A stretch of 64,000 bases of DNA from Hyphomicrobiales bacterium (GCA_002401855.1 NVUH01000009.1:1-64000), one strand, 5' to 3'; shown: positions 37,432-46,672, counted from the first letter of the stretch. The notes: a model not told the origin generated them from the sequence alone. Numbers and translations: made by a program.

Positions 37432-37833
37432 ATGGAAATGAAGTTGGCAAAAAAACGTTATTATAAATCATTCGCCATATCTATGGGGTTGTATTTGATT
37501 GGCATGATAGGCGTGTCGTTAATGCGTAAATATATGAATTTTTCGATCTTTATTCTCTATGGGCTGACGCTTTTGCCGATTTTGGCTTTGTTATATGGAA
37601 TTGCGGAACATTGGCGCTATGTGAATAGTCTCGATGAATATTTACGTTCGCGGCAAATCAAAGCTATGATGGTTGGTTTGGCGTTGATGCTGTCCATTTC
37701 GGCTAGTTGGGGCATATTGGAAGAGATTGCCGATGTGGCGCGGATACCCAGCCTGTGGTTTTTGGTTATATTCTGTGTGGGTTATGGCCTCACTGAAGCA
37801 TTTTTAAACCATAGGGATAAAAAACATGACTGA
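37432..37833 (+). CDS. Four-helix membrane protein of XRE-linked family, copy 1
   Basis: This 133-residue protein has four hydrophobic segments (about 13-30, 37-55, 78-98 and 105-125). A charged cytoplasmic loop carries HWRYVNSLDEYLRSRQIKA (about 61-79). Proteins with this LDE(Y/F)-Q-K-A pattern are often encoded next to a small XRE repressor in alphaproteobacteria; their function is not established. AGGAGATTAAA precedes the ATG. It starts 13 bp after lepB and overlaps its paralogue by 8 bp. Confidence 0.78.
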   Translation: MEMKLAKKRYYKSFAISMGLYLIGMIGVSLMRKYMNFSIFILYGLTLLPILALLYGIAEHWRYVNSLDEYLRSRQIKAMMVGLALMLSISASWGILEEIADVARIPSLWFLVIFCVGYGLTEAFLNHRDKKHD

Positions 37834-38281
37834 AAAACAAGCCATTCATCGTTATTATAAAATGGCCTTACCTGCAATGGGGCTATATATAATCAGTATT
37901 GCCATCGCCGTATGGGCTCGGGACGGGATGACAACCTCGGAATCAATATTTAATTTTTGGTCGCAAGGCAATACGGGATTAGCCAAAGCTGTATATTATG
38001 CCTTAGCTGTTATACCCATTATAGCGATTGGGGGCATGGCATGGGCGCACTGGCGATTCATTACCGAACTAGATGAATATATGCGCATGATACAGATTAA
38101 GGCCTTGTTGATTGGCCTATTGTGCATGCTGGCAATGGCCACTGGATGGGGCATGATCGAAATGCTTTTAAGGCTGCCTGCATTGCCAATATTTTGGCTT
38201 GTGCCTATATTTTGGTTAGGCTTTTCGGTTTCTCTTGGTTTTATAAAAGCCAAAGAAAAAGGGTTTGGCCATGAAGAATAA
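37826..38281 (+). CDS. Four-helix membrane protein of XRE-linked family, copy 2
   Basis: This 151-residue paralogue of the preceding protein has four hydrophobic segments and the matching loop HWRFITELDEYMRMIQIKALL (about 72-92). The N-termini also correspond (RYYKMALPAMGLY against RYYKSFAISMGLY). It is 18 residues longer because of an insertion between the first two helices. The gene overlaps copy 1 by 8 bp and the repressor gene by 11 bp, so the three products should be made together. A sensor role controlling the repressor is inference. Confidence 0.78.
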   Translation: MTEKQAIHRYYKMALPAMGLYIISIAIAVWARDGMTTSESIFNFWSQGNTGLAKAVYYALAVIPIIAIGGMAWAHWRFITELDEYMRMIQIKALLIGLLCMLAMATGWGMIEMLLRLPALPIFWLVPIFWLGFSVSLGFIKAKEKGFGHEE

Positions 38282-38465
38282 GCTTAAAGTTTTGCGGGCT
38301 GAACGGGGTTGGTCGCAAGCTGTTCTGGGTGAAAAGCTAGACGTATCGCGCCAATCGATTAACGCCATTGAGAGTGGGCGTTATGACCCATCCCTGCCCT
38401 TGGCGTTTAAAATAGCGCGGCTGTTTGAGCAGGCGATTGAAGATATTTTTAAGGATAAAGGCTGA
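38271..38465 (+). CDS. Small XRE-family repressor
   Basis: This is a 64-residue helix-turn-helix protein. The domain fills almost the whole chain: LKVLRAERGWSQAVLGEKLD and then VSRQSINAIESGRYDPSLPL with the recognition helix, ending LFEQAIEDIFKDKG. ATG 38271 gives the usual N-terminus MKNKLKVLRAERGWSQ; an in-frame TTG two codons earlier is less likely. It is the last gene of the lepB operon. Genes of this type usually control their own operon, and two matching 18-bp repeats stand at the promoter. Confidence 0.88.
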   Translation: MKNKLKVLRAERGWSQAVLGEKLDVSRQSINAIESGRYDPSLPLAFKIARLFEQAIEDIFKDKG

Positions 38466-38486
38466 TGTAGACGGTTTAAACGCCAG

Positions 38487-39038
38487 CTATTTCCATTTAA
38501 TTGAACAGCCTGCCGAGGCGATTTGATCGACGGGGCCGTGGCCTGTTTCGGCGATCATTTGCATGGCGTTGAGCAGGTCGCGCTTGACATCTAATGTGGC
38601 GGCATGAATGCCTGAGGCATCGAGCCTACCGCGATATTGTAATTTATTGTCGGCATTATAGCCAAAAAAATCGGGGGTGCAGATGGCGCCATAGGCCTTA
38701 GCGATGGCTTGGCTTTCGTCATACATATAAGGAAAGCTAAAGTCGTTAAGCCGCGCTTCAATTTTCATATGTTCGAAATCATCTTCGGGGTGATCGGCAA
38801 TATCATTGGAGCTAATGGCGGCCACACCAATGCCTAAGCGTTGCAATTTTTTGGCGTCGCTGGCAATGCGGTCAGCAATGGCTTTTACATAGGGGCAATG
38901 GTTGCAGATGAACATGATTAATGTGCCACGCTCGCCTTTAATGTCGGCAAAGCTGTAACTTTTGCCATCGGTGGCGGGCAGAAGGAAATCTGGCGCTGAT
39001 TTGCCAAAATCACAAATGGGGGTGTGCATAAGAACCAT
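38487..39038 (-). CDS. Thioredoxin-like redoxin (AhpC/TSA-related) protein
   Basis: This 183-residue protein has a thioredoxin fold and a CxxC-type active site in IMFICNHCPYVKAI (about 41-54). The following segment GIGVAAISSNDIADHPED and YGAICTPDFFG are typical of a family of thioredoxin-like proteins common in proteobacteria. It probably reduces a peroxide or a protein disulfide; the exact partner is unknown. There is no signal peptide, so it is cytoplasmic. GGAGGGAAAAACA upstream is a strong ribosome binding site. It is convergent with the XRE gene. Confidence 0.87.
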   Translation of the reverse strand: MVLMHTPICDFGKSAPDFLLPATDGKSYSFADIKGERGTLIMFICNHCPYVKAIADRIASDAKKLQRLGIGVAAISSNDIADHPEDDFEHMKIEARLNDFSFPYMYDESQAIAKAYGAICTPDFFGYNADNKLQYRGRLDASGIHAATLDVKRDLLNAMQMIAETGHGPVDQIASAGCSIKWK

Positions 39039-39151
39039 TGTTTTTCCCTCCTAATAATGGGCAATTAACCAAACAACTTGCCAATGAAGCTAATGTTACT
39101 ATAAATTAATAAACAAGATATGTAAACTTTAGACGCGGCGAAAAAACAAGT

Positions 39152-41326
39152 ATGACAGATGATTTATTTGGTGGGCTATTGCAGACATCAAGCGGCGCGG
39201 AGCCGATCAAAAAACCAAATAAAAACAAAGTAAAGGCCACTGAACCGTTGGTGCAAGCCACGGCTCAAAAGCCTGTGCCTACGGCTAGTTTACCAGATGC
39301 AAAGCCCGCGACAAATAACGAATCAGTTGTGGCCGAAGCTGTACCTGAAATCGACATGTCGAGCCAACCTGTTGGTAGAACCAAAGGCGAAGAAGCTTAT
39401 GGTGCGGCTGATATCGAAATTTTAGAAGGGCTTGAGCCTGTACGCCATCGCCCTGGTATGTATATTGGCGGCACGGACGAAAAAGCTTTGCATCATTTAT
39501 TTGCCGAAATTATCGACAATAGTATGGATGAAGTGGTGGCAGGCCATGCGAGCTGGATTGATATTTCGCTCGATGCTGATGGCTATGTGACGGTGACTGA
39601 CAATGGCCGCGGCATGCCGATTGATCCACATCCTAAATTTGAAAACAAATCAGCACTTGAGGTGATTTTTACCGTTTTGCATGCGGGCGGTAAATTTAAC
39701 TCGGATGTTTATGAAACATCTGGCGGTTTGCATGGTGTGGGTGCATCGGTGGTGAACGCATTATCTGACGACTTGATTGTGGAAGTGGCGCGGGGGCAGC
39801 AGCTTTATCGCCAAACATTTAGCCGTGGCATACCGCAAGGTGGGCTTGAGCATTTGGGCCCGATTAAAAACCGCCGTGGCACCAAAGTGCGCTTTCATCC
39901 CGACGCACAAATTTTTGGCGCAAAGGGTAGATTTCGTGCCAGTCGGGTTTATAAAATGGCACGCGCCAAGGCATATTTATATGGCGGCGTGCAAATTAGA
40001 TGGAGCTGTGCGCCAGAATTAATTGGCGAGAATGACACCACACCGCTTAAAGAAACATTCCATTTCCCAAATGGGTTGTCGGATTATCTAGAAACGCGAA
40101 TTAAGGGTAAAACCCGCATCACTGAAGAGATATTCAGAGGTAAAACCACCAAAGATGGTGGCCATGGCTCGGTCGAATGGGCGATTGCGTGGTATTTGGG
40201 TGATGGCTTTGTAAACAGTTATTGTAATACCGTACCGACCATTGATGGTGGCACGCATGAAGCGGGTATGCGAGGGGCATTGCTTAAAGGTTTGAAAGCC
40301 TATGGTGATTTAAAAAATGTGAAAAAAACCTCGCAGATTATTGGTGATGATGTTTTGACAGGCGTGGGCATATTGCTTTCTGTATTCATTCGAGAACCTG
40401 AATTTCAAGGCCAGACCAAAGAAAAGCTTTCGAGCAGTGAAGCCACGCGTATTGTAGAAAGCACTCTGCGTGACCCGTTTGACCATTGGTTGACATCGAA
40501 CCCCAGACAAGCCGACAGATTACTTGAATGGGCGGTCGACCGTTCTGATGAACGGTTAAAACGCAAAAAAGACAAAGAGGTGAGCCGCAAAGCCGCGACG
40601 CGTAGATTGCGCCTGCCTGGCAAGCTTGCTGATTGTTCTATCAACAGCGCTAAAGGCACTGAATTATTTATTGTCGAAGGTGACAGCGCGGGCGGCAGTG
40701 CCAAACAAGCCCGTAACCGTAAAAACCAAGCCATCTTGCCATTGCGCGGTAAAATTTTGAATGTTGCCAATGCGACAGCGGCCAAATTGGCGGCGAACCA
40801 ACAAATTAATGACCTTTTATTGGCATTGGGTGTGGGCACAGGTAGCAAATATTCAAATAGTGATTTACGTTATGAAAAAATCATTATCATGACTGATGCT
40901 GATGTTGATGGCGCGCATATTGCCTCTTTGTTGATTACATTCTTCTATCGTGAAATTCCTGATTTGATTAAAAATAAGCATTTATATTTAGCAGTGCCAC
41001 CGCTTTACCGCATCACCCAAGGCGCCAAGACTTTATACGCTCGCGATGATGACCATAAAGATGAATTGATGAAGACTGAGTTTAATGGCCGCGGTAAGAT
41101 TGACATTGGGCGCTTTAAAGGCCTTGGTGAAATGATGCCCGCTCAACTAAAAGAAACCACCATGCTGGCTGAAAAACGCACTTTATTGCAAGTGGGGATT
41201 GATGAAGATGAAATTGAATTGACAGCCACAGTGGTTGAACAATTGATGGGCTCTAAACCTGAAGCACGTTTTCAATTCATCCAACAGAATGCCCAATTCG
41301 CCGATGGAGCTGAATTGGACATTTAG
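39152..41326 (+). CDS. parE: DNA topoisomerase IV subunit B
   Basis: ParE is the ATPase subunit of topoisomerase IV, which separates daughter chromosomes after replication. The 724-residue protein has an Ala/Pro/Lys-rich N-terminal extension (about 1-80). The GHKL ATPase domain follows (EIIDNSMDEVVAGH, VTDNGRGMPIDPHP and TSGGLHGVGASVVNALS), then the transducer and the Toprim domain with FIVEGDSAGGSAKQ and the metal-binding DADVDGAHIA. The QTKEKLSS segment marks ParE/GyrB. Extensions at the N-terminus are usual in alphaproteobacterial ParE. It is assigned to ParE rather than GyrB because the long GyrB insertion of the Toprim region is absent. Confidence 0.93.
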   Translation: MTDDLFGGLLQTSSGAEPIKKPNKNKVKATEPLVQATAQKPVPTASLPDAKPATNNESVVAEAVPEIDMSSQPVGRTKGEEAYGAADIEILEGLEPVRHRPGMYIGGTDEKALHHLFAEIIDNSMDEVVAGHASWIDISLDADGYVTVTDNGRGMPIDPHPKFENKSALEVIFTVLHAGGKFNSDVYETSGGLHGVGASVVNALSDDLIVEVARGQQLYRQTFSRGIPQGGLEHLGPIKNRRGTKVRFHPDAQIFGAKGRFRASRVYKMARAKAYLYGGVQIRWSCAPELIGENDTTPLKETFHFPNGLSDYLETRIKGKTRITEEIFRGKTTKDGGHGSVEWAIAWYLGDGFVNSYCNTVPTIDGGTHEAGMRGALLKGLKAYGDLKNVKKTSQIIGDDVLTGVGILLSVFIREPEFQGQTKEKLSSSEATRIVESTLRDPFDHWLTSNPRQADRLLEWAVDRSDERLKRKKDKEVSRKAATRRLRLPGKLADCSINSAKGTELFIVEGDSAGGSAKQARNRKNQAILPLRGKILNVANATAAKLAANQQINDLLLALGVGTGSKYSNSDLRYEKIIIMTDADVDGAHIASLLITFFYREIPDLIKNKHLYLAVPPLYRITQGAKTLYARDDDHKDELMKTEFNGRGKIDIGRFKGLGEMMPAQLKETTMLAEKRTLLQVGIDEDEIELTATVVEQLMGSKPEARFQFIQQNAQFADGAELDI

Positions 41327-41488
41327 AATCCAACTGAAGATGCTTGAGATTAACCATAATTTACTCAAATCTGAGTCAAACTCAATTAATCATGTTCAAA
41401 AAGCTTTGTTGACGACCCTTCTAATCCCCTTTATATATGCGGTATACACGTTGCGGAGCGTTAAGATTTAAATATGATTTAGGATCAA

Positions 41489-42952
41489 ATGTACATGTTA
41501 TTTTCCGACCTCGGATTAAGTAAAAAAGTTACCGACACCATTGAAGAAGTTGGCTATACAGTGCCAACACCGATTCAAACCGCTGCCATTCCCGAAATTT
41601 TGAAAGGCCGCGATGTGTTGGGCATTGCCCAAACAGGTACCGGTAAAACCGCATCCTTCACATTGCCGTTGCTGACCAAATTAGAAACAGGCCGCGCCCG
41701 CGCCCGTATGCCGCGCTCGCTTATATTATGCCCGACACGTGAATTGGCAGCACAAGTATTTGAAAACTTTGAAAAATATGGCAAACGCCATAAATTATCG
41801 GTTGCGTTGCTAATAGGTGGTGTGGCATTTAAAGACCAAGAACGTATTTTAGACCGTGGTGCAGATGTATTGATTGCGACACCAGGCCGCATGATGGACC
41901 ATTTCGAACGCGGCAAGCTGATGCTAACGCGGGTTGAATATTTTGTCATTGACGAAGCTGACCGTATGTTAGATATGGGCTTTATTCCTGATATTGAACG
42001 TATATCTAAACTCATACCTTTCACCCGCCAAACTTTACTTTTCTCGGCTACTATGCCGAAGGAAATTCAAGTGCTGGCTGATAAATTTTTGCAAAACCCT
42101 GCGCGGGTTGAAGTGGCACGTGCCGCAACGACCGCCAATACAATTGAACAAAAGGTGGTTTACGCACCATCTGGGCACAAAGAAAAACGCCAATGTTTGA
42201 GAGATATATTGGGCGGAATAGAAATTAAAAATGCCATTATTTTTGCCAATAGAAAAAAAGATGTTGAGATTATTCTTAAATCTTTATTGGTTCATAAATT
42301 TGATGTTGGTGCCCTGCATGGTGATATGGCGCAATCAGCACGTATGGAAGTTTTGGCGAAATTTAAAAATAATAAATTGCAAATTTTGGTGGCCTCTGAT
42401 GTGGCGGCGCGCGGACTTGACATTCCCAATGTAAGCCATGTAATTAATTTTGATATACCCATGCAACCAGAAGATTATGTGCATCGCATTGGCCGTACTG
42501 GCCGCGCGGGACGCAGTGGTACTGCCATCTCTATGGTGACTTTTGACGACATAAGACAAATAAAAGCCATTGAGAAGCTAACCGAACAACCCATAAAATG
42601 GGAAGGTGAAGCGCCAAGCGAAGACGATTATGAAGCGTCATCTAAACTGCGTGGCCGCCCAGGGCGCGCTAGCCGTAATAATGGACACCGTGGCCCAGAA
42701 AAATATAAATTGGGCTCTGGTTCTCATAAACCTTCCGCCCAAAAGAATGACCGCACTGTAAAGCCAGAGCGCTCAACTAGCCGTGTGGTTGAAAAACCTG
42801 TGGTAGAGACGCAACCCGAAGTCAAAAGCCCTAAAAGTGAAATCTCAGAACCAAAGGTAAATGCCAAAAAACACGATAAAGACATTGTGGCATTTGGCTC
42901 AAATGACCATATTCCAGATTTTCTTTTGCGATCATCTGTTTTATCCAAATAA
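41489..42952 (+). CDS. DEAD-box ATP-dependent RNA helicase
   Basis: This 487-residue helicase unwinds RNA duplexes in ribosome assembly or mRNA decay. It shows all motifs: Q motif VPTPIQTAAIP, motif I AQTGTGKT, PTRELAAQ, TPGRMMDH, DEAD as VIDEADRMLDMGF, SAT (LLFSATMP), and the second-domain motifs ASDVAARGLD and HRIGRTGRAGRSG. The C-terminal 120 residues are basic and low complexity, as in RhlE-type proteins. Two start codons two codons apart (41489 and 41495) follow AGGA. It is monocistronic. Confidence 0.95.
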   Translation: MYMLFSDLGLSKKVTDTIEEVGYTVPTPIQTAAIPEILKGRDVLGIAQTGTGKTASFTLPLLTKLETGRARARMPRSLILCPTRELAAQVFENFEKYGKRHKLSVALLIGGVAFKDQERILDRGADVLIATPGRMMDHFERGKLMLTRVEYFVIDEADRMLDMGFIPDIERISKLIPFTRQTLLFSATMPKEIQVLADKFLQNPARVEVARAATTANTIEQKVVYAPSGHKEKRQCLRDILGGIEIKNAIIFANRKKDVEIILKSLLVHKFDVGALHGDMAQSARMEVLAKFKNNKLQILVASDVAARGLDIPNVSHVINFDIPMQPEDYVHRIGRTGRAGRSGTAISMVTFDDIRQIKAIEKLTEQPIKWEGEAPSEDDYEASSKLRGRPGRASRNNGHRGPEKYKLGSGSHKPSAQKNDRTVKPERSTSRVVEKPVVETQPEVKSPKSEISEPKVNAKKHDKDIVAFGSNDHIPDFLLRSSVLSK

Positions 42953-43052
42953 ATTACCTGTTAATTGAACCGTGCGAATTACGAACAATTTACTTTTTGA
43001 TAGGAAAATTGTATTATATATGTATATTGTGATTTAAAATATCCTCAAGGGT

Positions 43053-44129
43053 ATGTTTAGAGAAGAATATAGGGTCAGTCGTATGGAAAATATCGGGCAT
43101 TCACATGAAATTGCGAAGACGACTTTAGAATTTCTGAGCAAACATCAGCTTGTGTCTACACCTATTAACTTTGAGATTATCTACACTTATACCCAAGGCT
43201 ATAATAAATCGCTCATATTGGCGGTAAATCAAGTCATTAGGTCGGAAGTTGGTGACAAATCGGGCGCGTTAGAAGACATTCATACAAAATTGATTTCCAG
43301 CAACGCATCGGCCAATAAGGTTGATGAAATCACCAATCAGATGGCAGATGAAGTTGATCAAGTCACAGCGATGATCTCTGCTGCTTTGGGTGAAACCAAC
43401 TCATATAGTGAAAAACTTGGCGAAGTAACCGACGAACTTTCATCTAACGTTGATTCTGCTGCTGTTAAATCTATCGTTGAAAGCTTGATGCTGGCGACAG
43501 AAGATATGAAAAAGAATAGTAGCTTACTTGAAGGCAAGCTAGCCGAGTCAAACCGCCAGATCTCTGAACTAAGCGGCAGCTTATCTGAAGTGCGCGCTGA
43601 AGCTCGCACTGACCAACTTACCGGTATCGCCAATAGAAAATATTTTGACGAAACCATAGAATCGGAAATTGCCATTGCCAAAGAGAAGAAATCTGACCTT
43701 TGCGTATTGATCGGTGATATTGACCACTTTAAACGCTTTAATGATACATTTGGCCATCAGACTGGTGATCAAGTGCTTCGTTTGGTGGCATCTACATTAA
43801 GTGATGGGGTCAAAGGACGCGATATGGTGGCGCGATACGGCGGCGAAGAATTTGCAATTATTTTGACAAAAACCGGCTTAGCCGCCGCGAAAAAAATTGC
43901 CAATAAAATCCGTAGAGCGGTTGAAGGCAAAGAATTGGTTAAACGCTCAACTGGCGAAAATTTGGGTTCCATCACCATTTGCTTTGGCATGGCGTCTTAC
44001 CGTAATGGCGAGCCAATTGATGATTTAATTGGGCGTGCAGATAACGCTTTATACTTTGCCAAGCATTCGGGTCGCAATCAAGTTAGAACTGAAAAAGAAG
44101 TGCCTGAAGCTAGAAAAGCCCTAGCTTAA
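43053..44129 (+). CDS. Diguanylate cyclase (GGDEF domain)
   Basis: This 358-residue soluble protein makes cyclic di-GMP from two GTP. An N-terminal helical region (about 10-180) has coiled-coil character. The GGDEF domain (about 185-345) has the active-site motif ARYGGEEFAI and the usual DHFKRFNDTFGHQTGD segment. The product-inhibition I-site, RxxD before the active site, reads KGRD, so its arginine is replaced by lysine. There are no membrane helices and no EAL domain. The start may be ATG 43053 or ATG 43083 (MENIGHSHEIAKTTLEFL); the second begins the conserved part. Confidence 0.92.
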   Translation: MFREEYRVSRMENIGHSHEIAKTTLEFLSKHQLVSTPINFEIIYTYTQGYNKSLILAVNQVIRSEVGDKSGALEDIHTKLISSNASANKVDEITNQMADEVDQVTAMISAALGETNSYSEKLGEVTDELSSNVDSAAVKSIVESLMLATEDMKKNSSLLEGKLAESNRQISELSGSLSEVRAEARTDQLTGIANRKYFDETIESEIAIAKEKKSDLCVLIGDIDHFKRFNDTFGHQTGDQVLRLVASTLSDGVKGRDMVARYGGEEFAIILTKTGLAAAKKIANKIRRAVEGKELVKRSTGENLGSITICFGMASYRNGEPIDDLIGRADNALYFAKHSGRNQVRTEKEVPEARKALA

Positions 44130-44140
44130 TCTGCTGACAT

Positions 44141-44497
44141 TCATTTACTTTTAGATTTTTTTTTTGGTTTTTTGGCGCGCAAAGCGGCGTCATATGCATC
44201 ATGTGCCCATAAAGCAAATTCATCTATATCTTCTATAACGGTTTCGGGCACCGTCCAAAAACTCACATAAATGGTTTTATCAGCTTTTTGATAGGTGAAT
44301 TGTTGACTATCCGCGCTTTTAAAGCGTTGCAAATTTTGCTCATCGGCTTTGAGATAAAGCTCATCATCGAATATCAAGCCAAAATTGAGATTGTCCTTAA
44401 GCACCGCATGCCCGCCAAATAGGCGCTTGGTTGTGACATCGGCAAAGTCGGATAGTTGATCGACGATCCAATCGACATATTCTGGGTTTGTTGGCAT
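44141..44497 (-). CDS. TfoX N-terminal domain family protein
   Basis: This 118-residue protein matches the TfoX/Sxy N-terminal domain: YVDWIVDQLSDFADVTTKRL, FGGHAVLKDNLNFGLIFDD and LYLKADEQN. A lysine-rich tail follows. TfoX regulates competence in some gammaproteobacteria; the single-domain form in alphaproteobacteria has no assigned role. Its ATG shares a base with the sufA stop codon (TAATG), so it is probably the last gene of the suf operon. Confidence 0.83.
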   Translation of the reverse strand: MPTNPEYVDWIVDQLSDFADVTTKRLFGGHAVLKDNLNFGLIFDDELYLKADEQNLQRFKSADSQQFTYQKADKTIYVSFWTVPETVIEDIDEFALWAHDAYDAALRAKKPKKKSKSK

Positions 44498-44880
44498 TAG
44501 GCGCGGGCTTTGACTAACGTCAGGTCTGAAACTGGAGTTAGCTCAACTGATTCGCCACAGCCGCAAGAGCTGGTTTGATTGGGGTTGGTGAAGGTGAATT
44601 TTGATGACATTTTTTCGGTCACAAAATCCATTTCCGTACCCAATAGGAATAAAAGCGCTTTTGAATCAATGAGTACCGTGACGCCATTGGTTTTAATCAC
44701 TTCATCCAACGGTTCGATTGATTCGGCATATTCCATGACATATTCAAAACCAGCACAGCCACCTTTTTTGATGCCAACACGCAGGCCAATCACTTCATCG
44801 CCCATGTCTTGCATGATTTCTTTGACGCGGTTTGCCGCGCGGTCGGTTAATGTCAAACTTGTAAATTTAGTCATAATCAT
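44497..44880 (-). CDS. sufA: A-type iron-sulfur carrier protein
   Basis: This 127-residue protein passes iron-sulfur clusters from the SUF scaffold to target proteins. The three cluster cysteines of the family are present: one in KKGGCAGFEY and two in the CGC pair of SSCGCGESVEL near the end. A second ATG at 44874 with GGA six bases upstream may be the true start. It lies 12 bp downstream of sufT in the suf operon. SufA and IscA-type carriers cannot be told apart by sequence alone; the operon favours SufA. Confidence 0.92.
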   Translation of the reverse strand: MIMTKFTSLTLTDRAANRVKEIMQDMGDEVIGLRVGIKKGGCAGFEYVMEYAESIEPLDEVIKTNGVTVLIDSKALLFLLGTEMDFVTEKMSSKFTFTNPNQTSSCGCGESVELTPVSDLTLVKARA

Positions 44881-44892
44881 TCCATAATAGGC

Positions 44893-45405
44893 TTAAAACA
44901 TATTAAGAGCAACTTTTGCTTCATCGCTCATTCTTTCTGGGCCCCAAGGTGGGTCGAACACCAGCTCAACACTGGCATCGGATATGCCTGGTACATTGCG
45001 CGCTGCATCCTCGATCCAACCTGGCATTTCGCCTGCTACAGGGCAGCCTGGCGCGGTCAGTGTCATGACGATGTCGACTTTACGGTCATCATCAATATCC
45101 ACTTTATAGATAAGGCCTAATTCGTAAATATCAACGGGGATTTCGGGGTCATAGACGGTTTTAAATGCGGCAATTAAATCATCGGTGAAGCGCATAAGCT
45201 CTTCTTCGCTTAAGGCTGATGATTCGATGTCAGGTTTATTGGCTTCATCGCCTGCATAGAATTCGCCTTTAATGGCGGCGTCTAGGGCTGGATTTTTTGG
45301 TTTTTCTTCTTCGGGCAAGAAATCGAACTCATCTTTTTGATCATGCGGATGGTTTTGACCATGCATCACGGCTGCCAGTTGTTCTTCGGTAAATTTTTTC
45401 ACCAT
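44893..45405 (-). CDS. sufT: SUF system assembly protein SufT (DUF59/MIP18 family)
   Basis: The 170-residue protein has a C-terminal DUF59 domain (about 70-165) with VYDPEIPVDIYELGLIYKVD, the conserved MTLTAPGCPVAGEMP cysteine motif and the ending VFDPPWGPERMSDEAK. SufT helps maturation of iron-sulfur proteins in many bacteria. The N-terminal 65 residues are acidic and variable. The frame can be extended to 45543 inside sufS. ATG 45405 is chosen because it gives a 31-bp gap to sufS and the conserved MVKKFTEEQ start. Confidence 0.9.
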   Translation of the reverse strand: MVKKFTEEQLAAVMHGQNHPHDQKDEFDFLPEEEKPKNPALDAAIKGEFYAGDEANKPDIESSALSEEELMRFTDDLIAAFKTVYDPEIPVDIYELGLIYKVDIDDDRKVDIVMTLTAPGCPVAGEMPGWIEDAARNVPGISDASVELVFDPPWGPERMSDEAKVALNMF

Positions 45406-45436
45406 AATATCACTCACTTTCTTACATAAAGAGGAC

Positions 45437-46672
45437 TCACATAAAGAAGGTTTGGGCTTTTTTAACTGCCGCAACCAATCTATCAATGTCATTTTCATCA
45501 TTATATAGGCCAAAAGACGCCCTACATGTGGCGGTTTTGCCAAAAAAATCTAATACTGGTTGGGCGCAATGGCTGCCTGCCCGCACCGCCACGCCTTCGC
45601 GGTCGATGATGGTGCTGATGTCATGTGGATGCACATCGCCGACGCTGAACGAAATGATTGCACCTTTATGGTCGGCCTCACCAGTGATGCTGAGGCTGTT
45701 GATTTTTTTCAGCTCTTCGGTGGCGATTTTAAGCAGGTTGTTTTCGTGTGCCATGATGTTTTGGCGGCCGATGCCCATTATATATTCGAGCGCGGTGCCG
45801 AGTGCAATGGCTTCGACAATGGCGGGTGTGCCTGCTTCGAAGCGATGCGGGGCATCTAAATAGGTGATTTTATCTTGGGTGACCATGTCAATCATCTCGC
45901 CGCCGCCTAGAAATGGTGGCAGGGCATTGAGTAGGTCTTGCTTGCCATATAGGATGCCGATGCCTGAGGGACCGTAGGTTTTATGGCCGGTGAAGACGAA
46001 AAAATCGGCATCTAAATCTTGCACATCTATATCCATATGTACGGCAGATTGTGAACCATCGACCAGCACTTTAACGCCATGCTCGTGCGCAATTTCGATG
46101 ATTTTTTTCATTGGCGTGATGGTGCCAATGGCGTTGGACATATGGGTGATGGCGACCAATTTGGTTTTGCTGGTGAAGAGTTTTTTATACTCATCAAGCA
46201 GGAAATTGCCTTGTTGATCGATGGGTGACCATTTTAGCACCGCGCCGTTACGTTCGCGTAAGAAATGCCAAGGCACAATGTTGGAATGATGCTCCATAAC
46301 TGAGATGATGATCTCATCGCCCTCGGAAATTTGCGCAGGCCTGCTGGATGTAGCTTGGCCTAAAGATGCGGCGACTAGGTTAATCGCTTCGGTGGCGTTT
46401 TTGGTGAAAACCACTTCATTTTCGGATTTGGCATTGATGAATTTTTGTACAATGCGGCGCGAATCTTCGAACTTTTGGGTCGATGTGTTGGATAGATAAT
46501 GTAGGCCGCGATGGACATTGGCATATTCAACACCAAAGCCTTTTTGAATGGCATCTAGCACTATTTGCGGTTTTTGGGCGGAGGCGCCATTGTCTAAATA
46601 AGTTAGTGGTTTGCCATAGATTTCGCGGCTAAGAATCGGGAAATCGGCTCTGATTTTTGCTACGTCATACAT
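45437..46672 (-). CDS. sufS: Cysteine desulfurase SufS
   Basis: SufS is the group II cysteine desulfurase that supplies sulfur for iron-sulfur clusters, using pyridoxal phosphate. The 411-residue protein has the cofactor lysine in FFVFTGHKTYGPSGIG and the persulfide cysteine in VRAGSHCAQPVLDF. It begins MYDVAKIRADFPIL. No sufE or sufU acceptor gene lies beside it. It is 3 bp downstream of sufD. Confidence 0.95.
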   Translation of the reverse strand: MYDVAKIRADFPILSREIYGKPLTYLDNGASAQKPQIVLDAIQKGFGVEYANVHRGLHYLSNTSTQKFEDSRRIVQKFINAKSENEVVFTKNATEAINLVAASLGQATSSRPAQISEGDEIIISVMEHHSNIVPWHFLRERNGAVLKWSPIDQQGNFLLDEYKKLFTSKTKLVAITHMSNAIGTITPMKKIIEIAHEHGVKVLVDGSQSAVHMDIDVQDLDADFFVFTGHKTYGPSGIGILYGKQDLLNALPPFLGGGEMIDMVTQDKITYLDAPHRFEAGTPAIVEAIALGTALEYIMGIGRQNIMAHENNLLKIATEELKKINSLSITGEADHKGAIISFSVGDVHPHDISTIIDREGVAVRAGSHCAQPVLDFFGKTATCRASFGLYNDENDIDRLVAAVKKAQTFFM

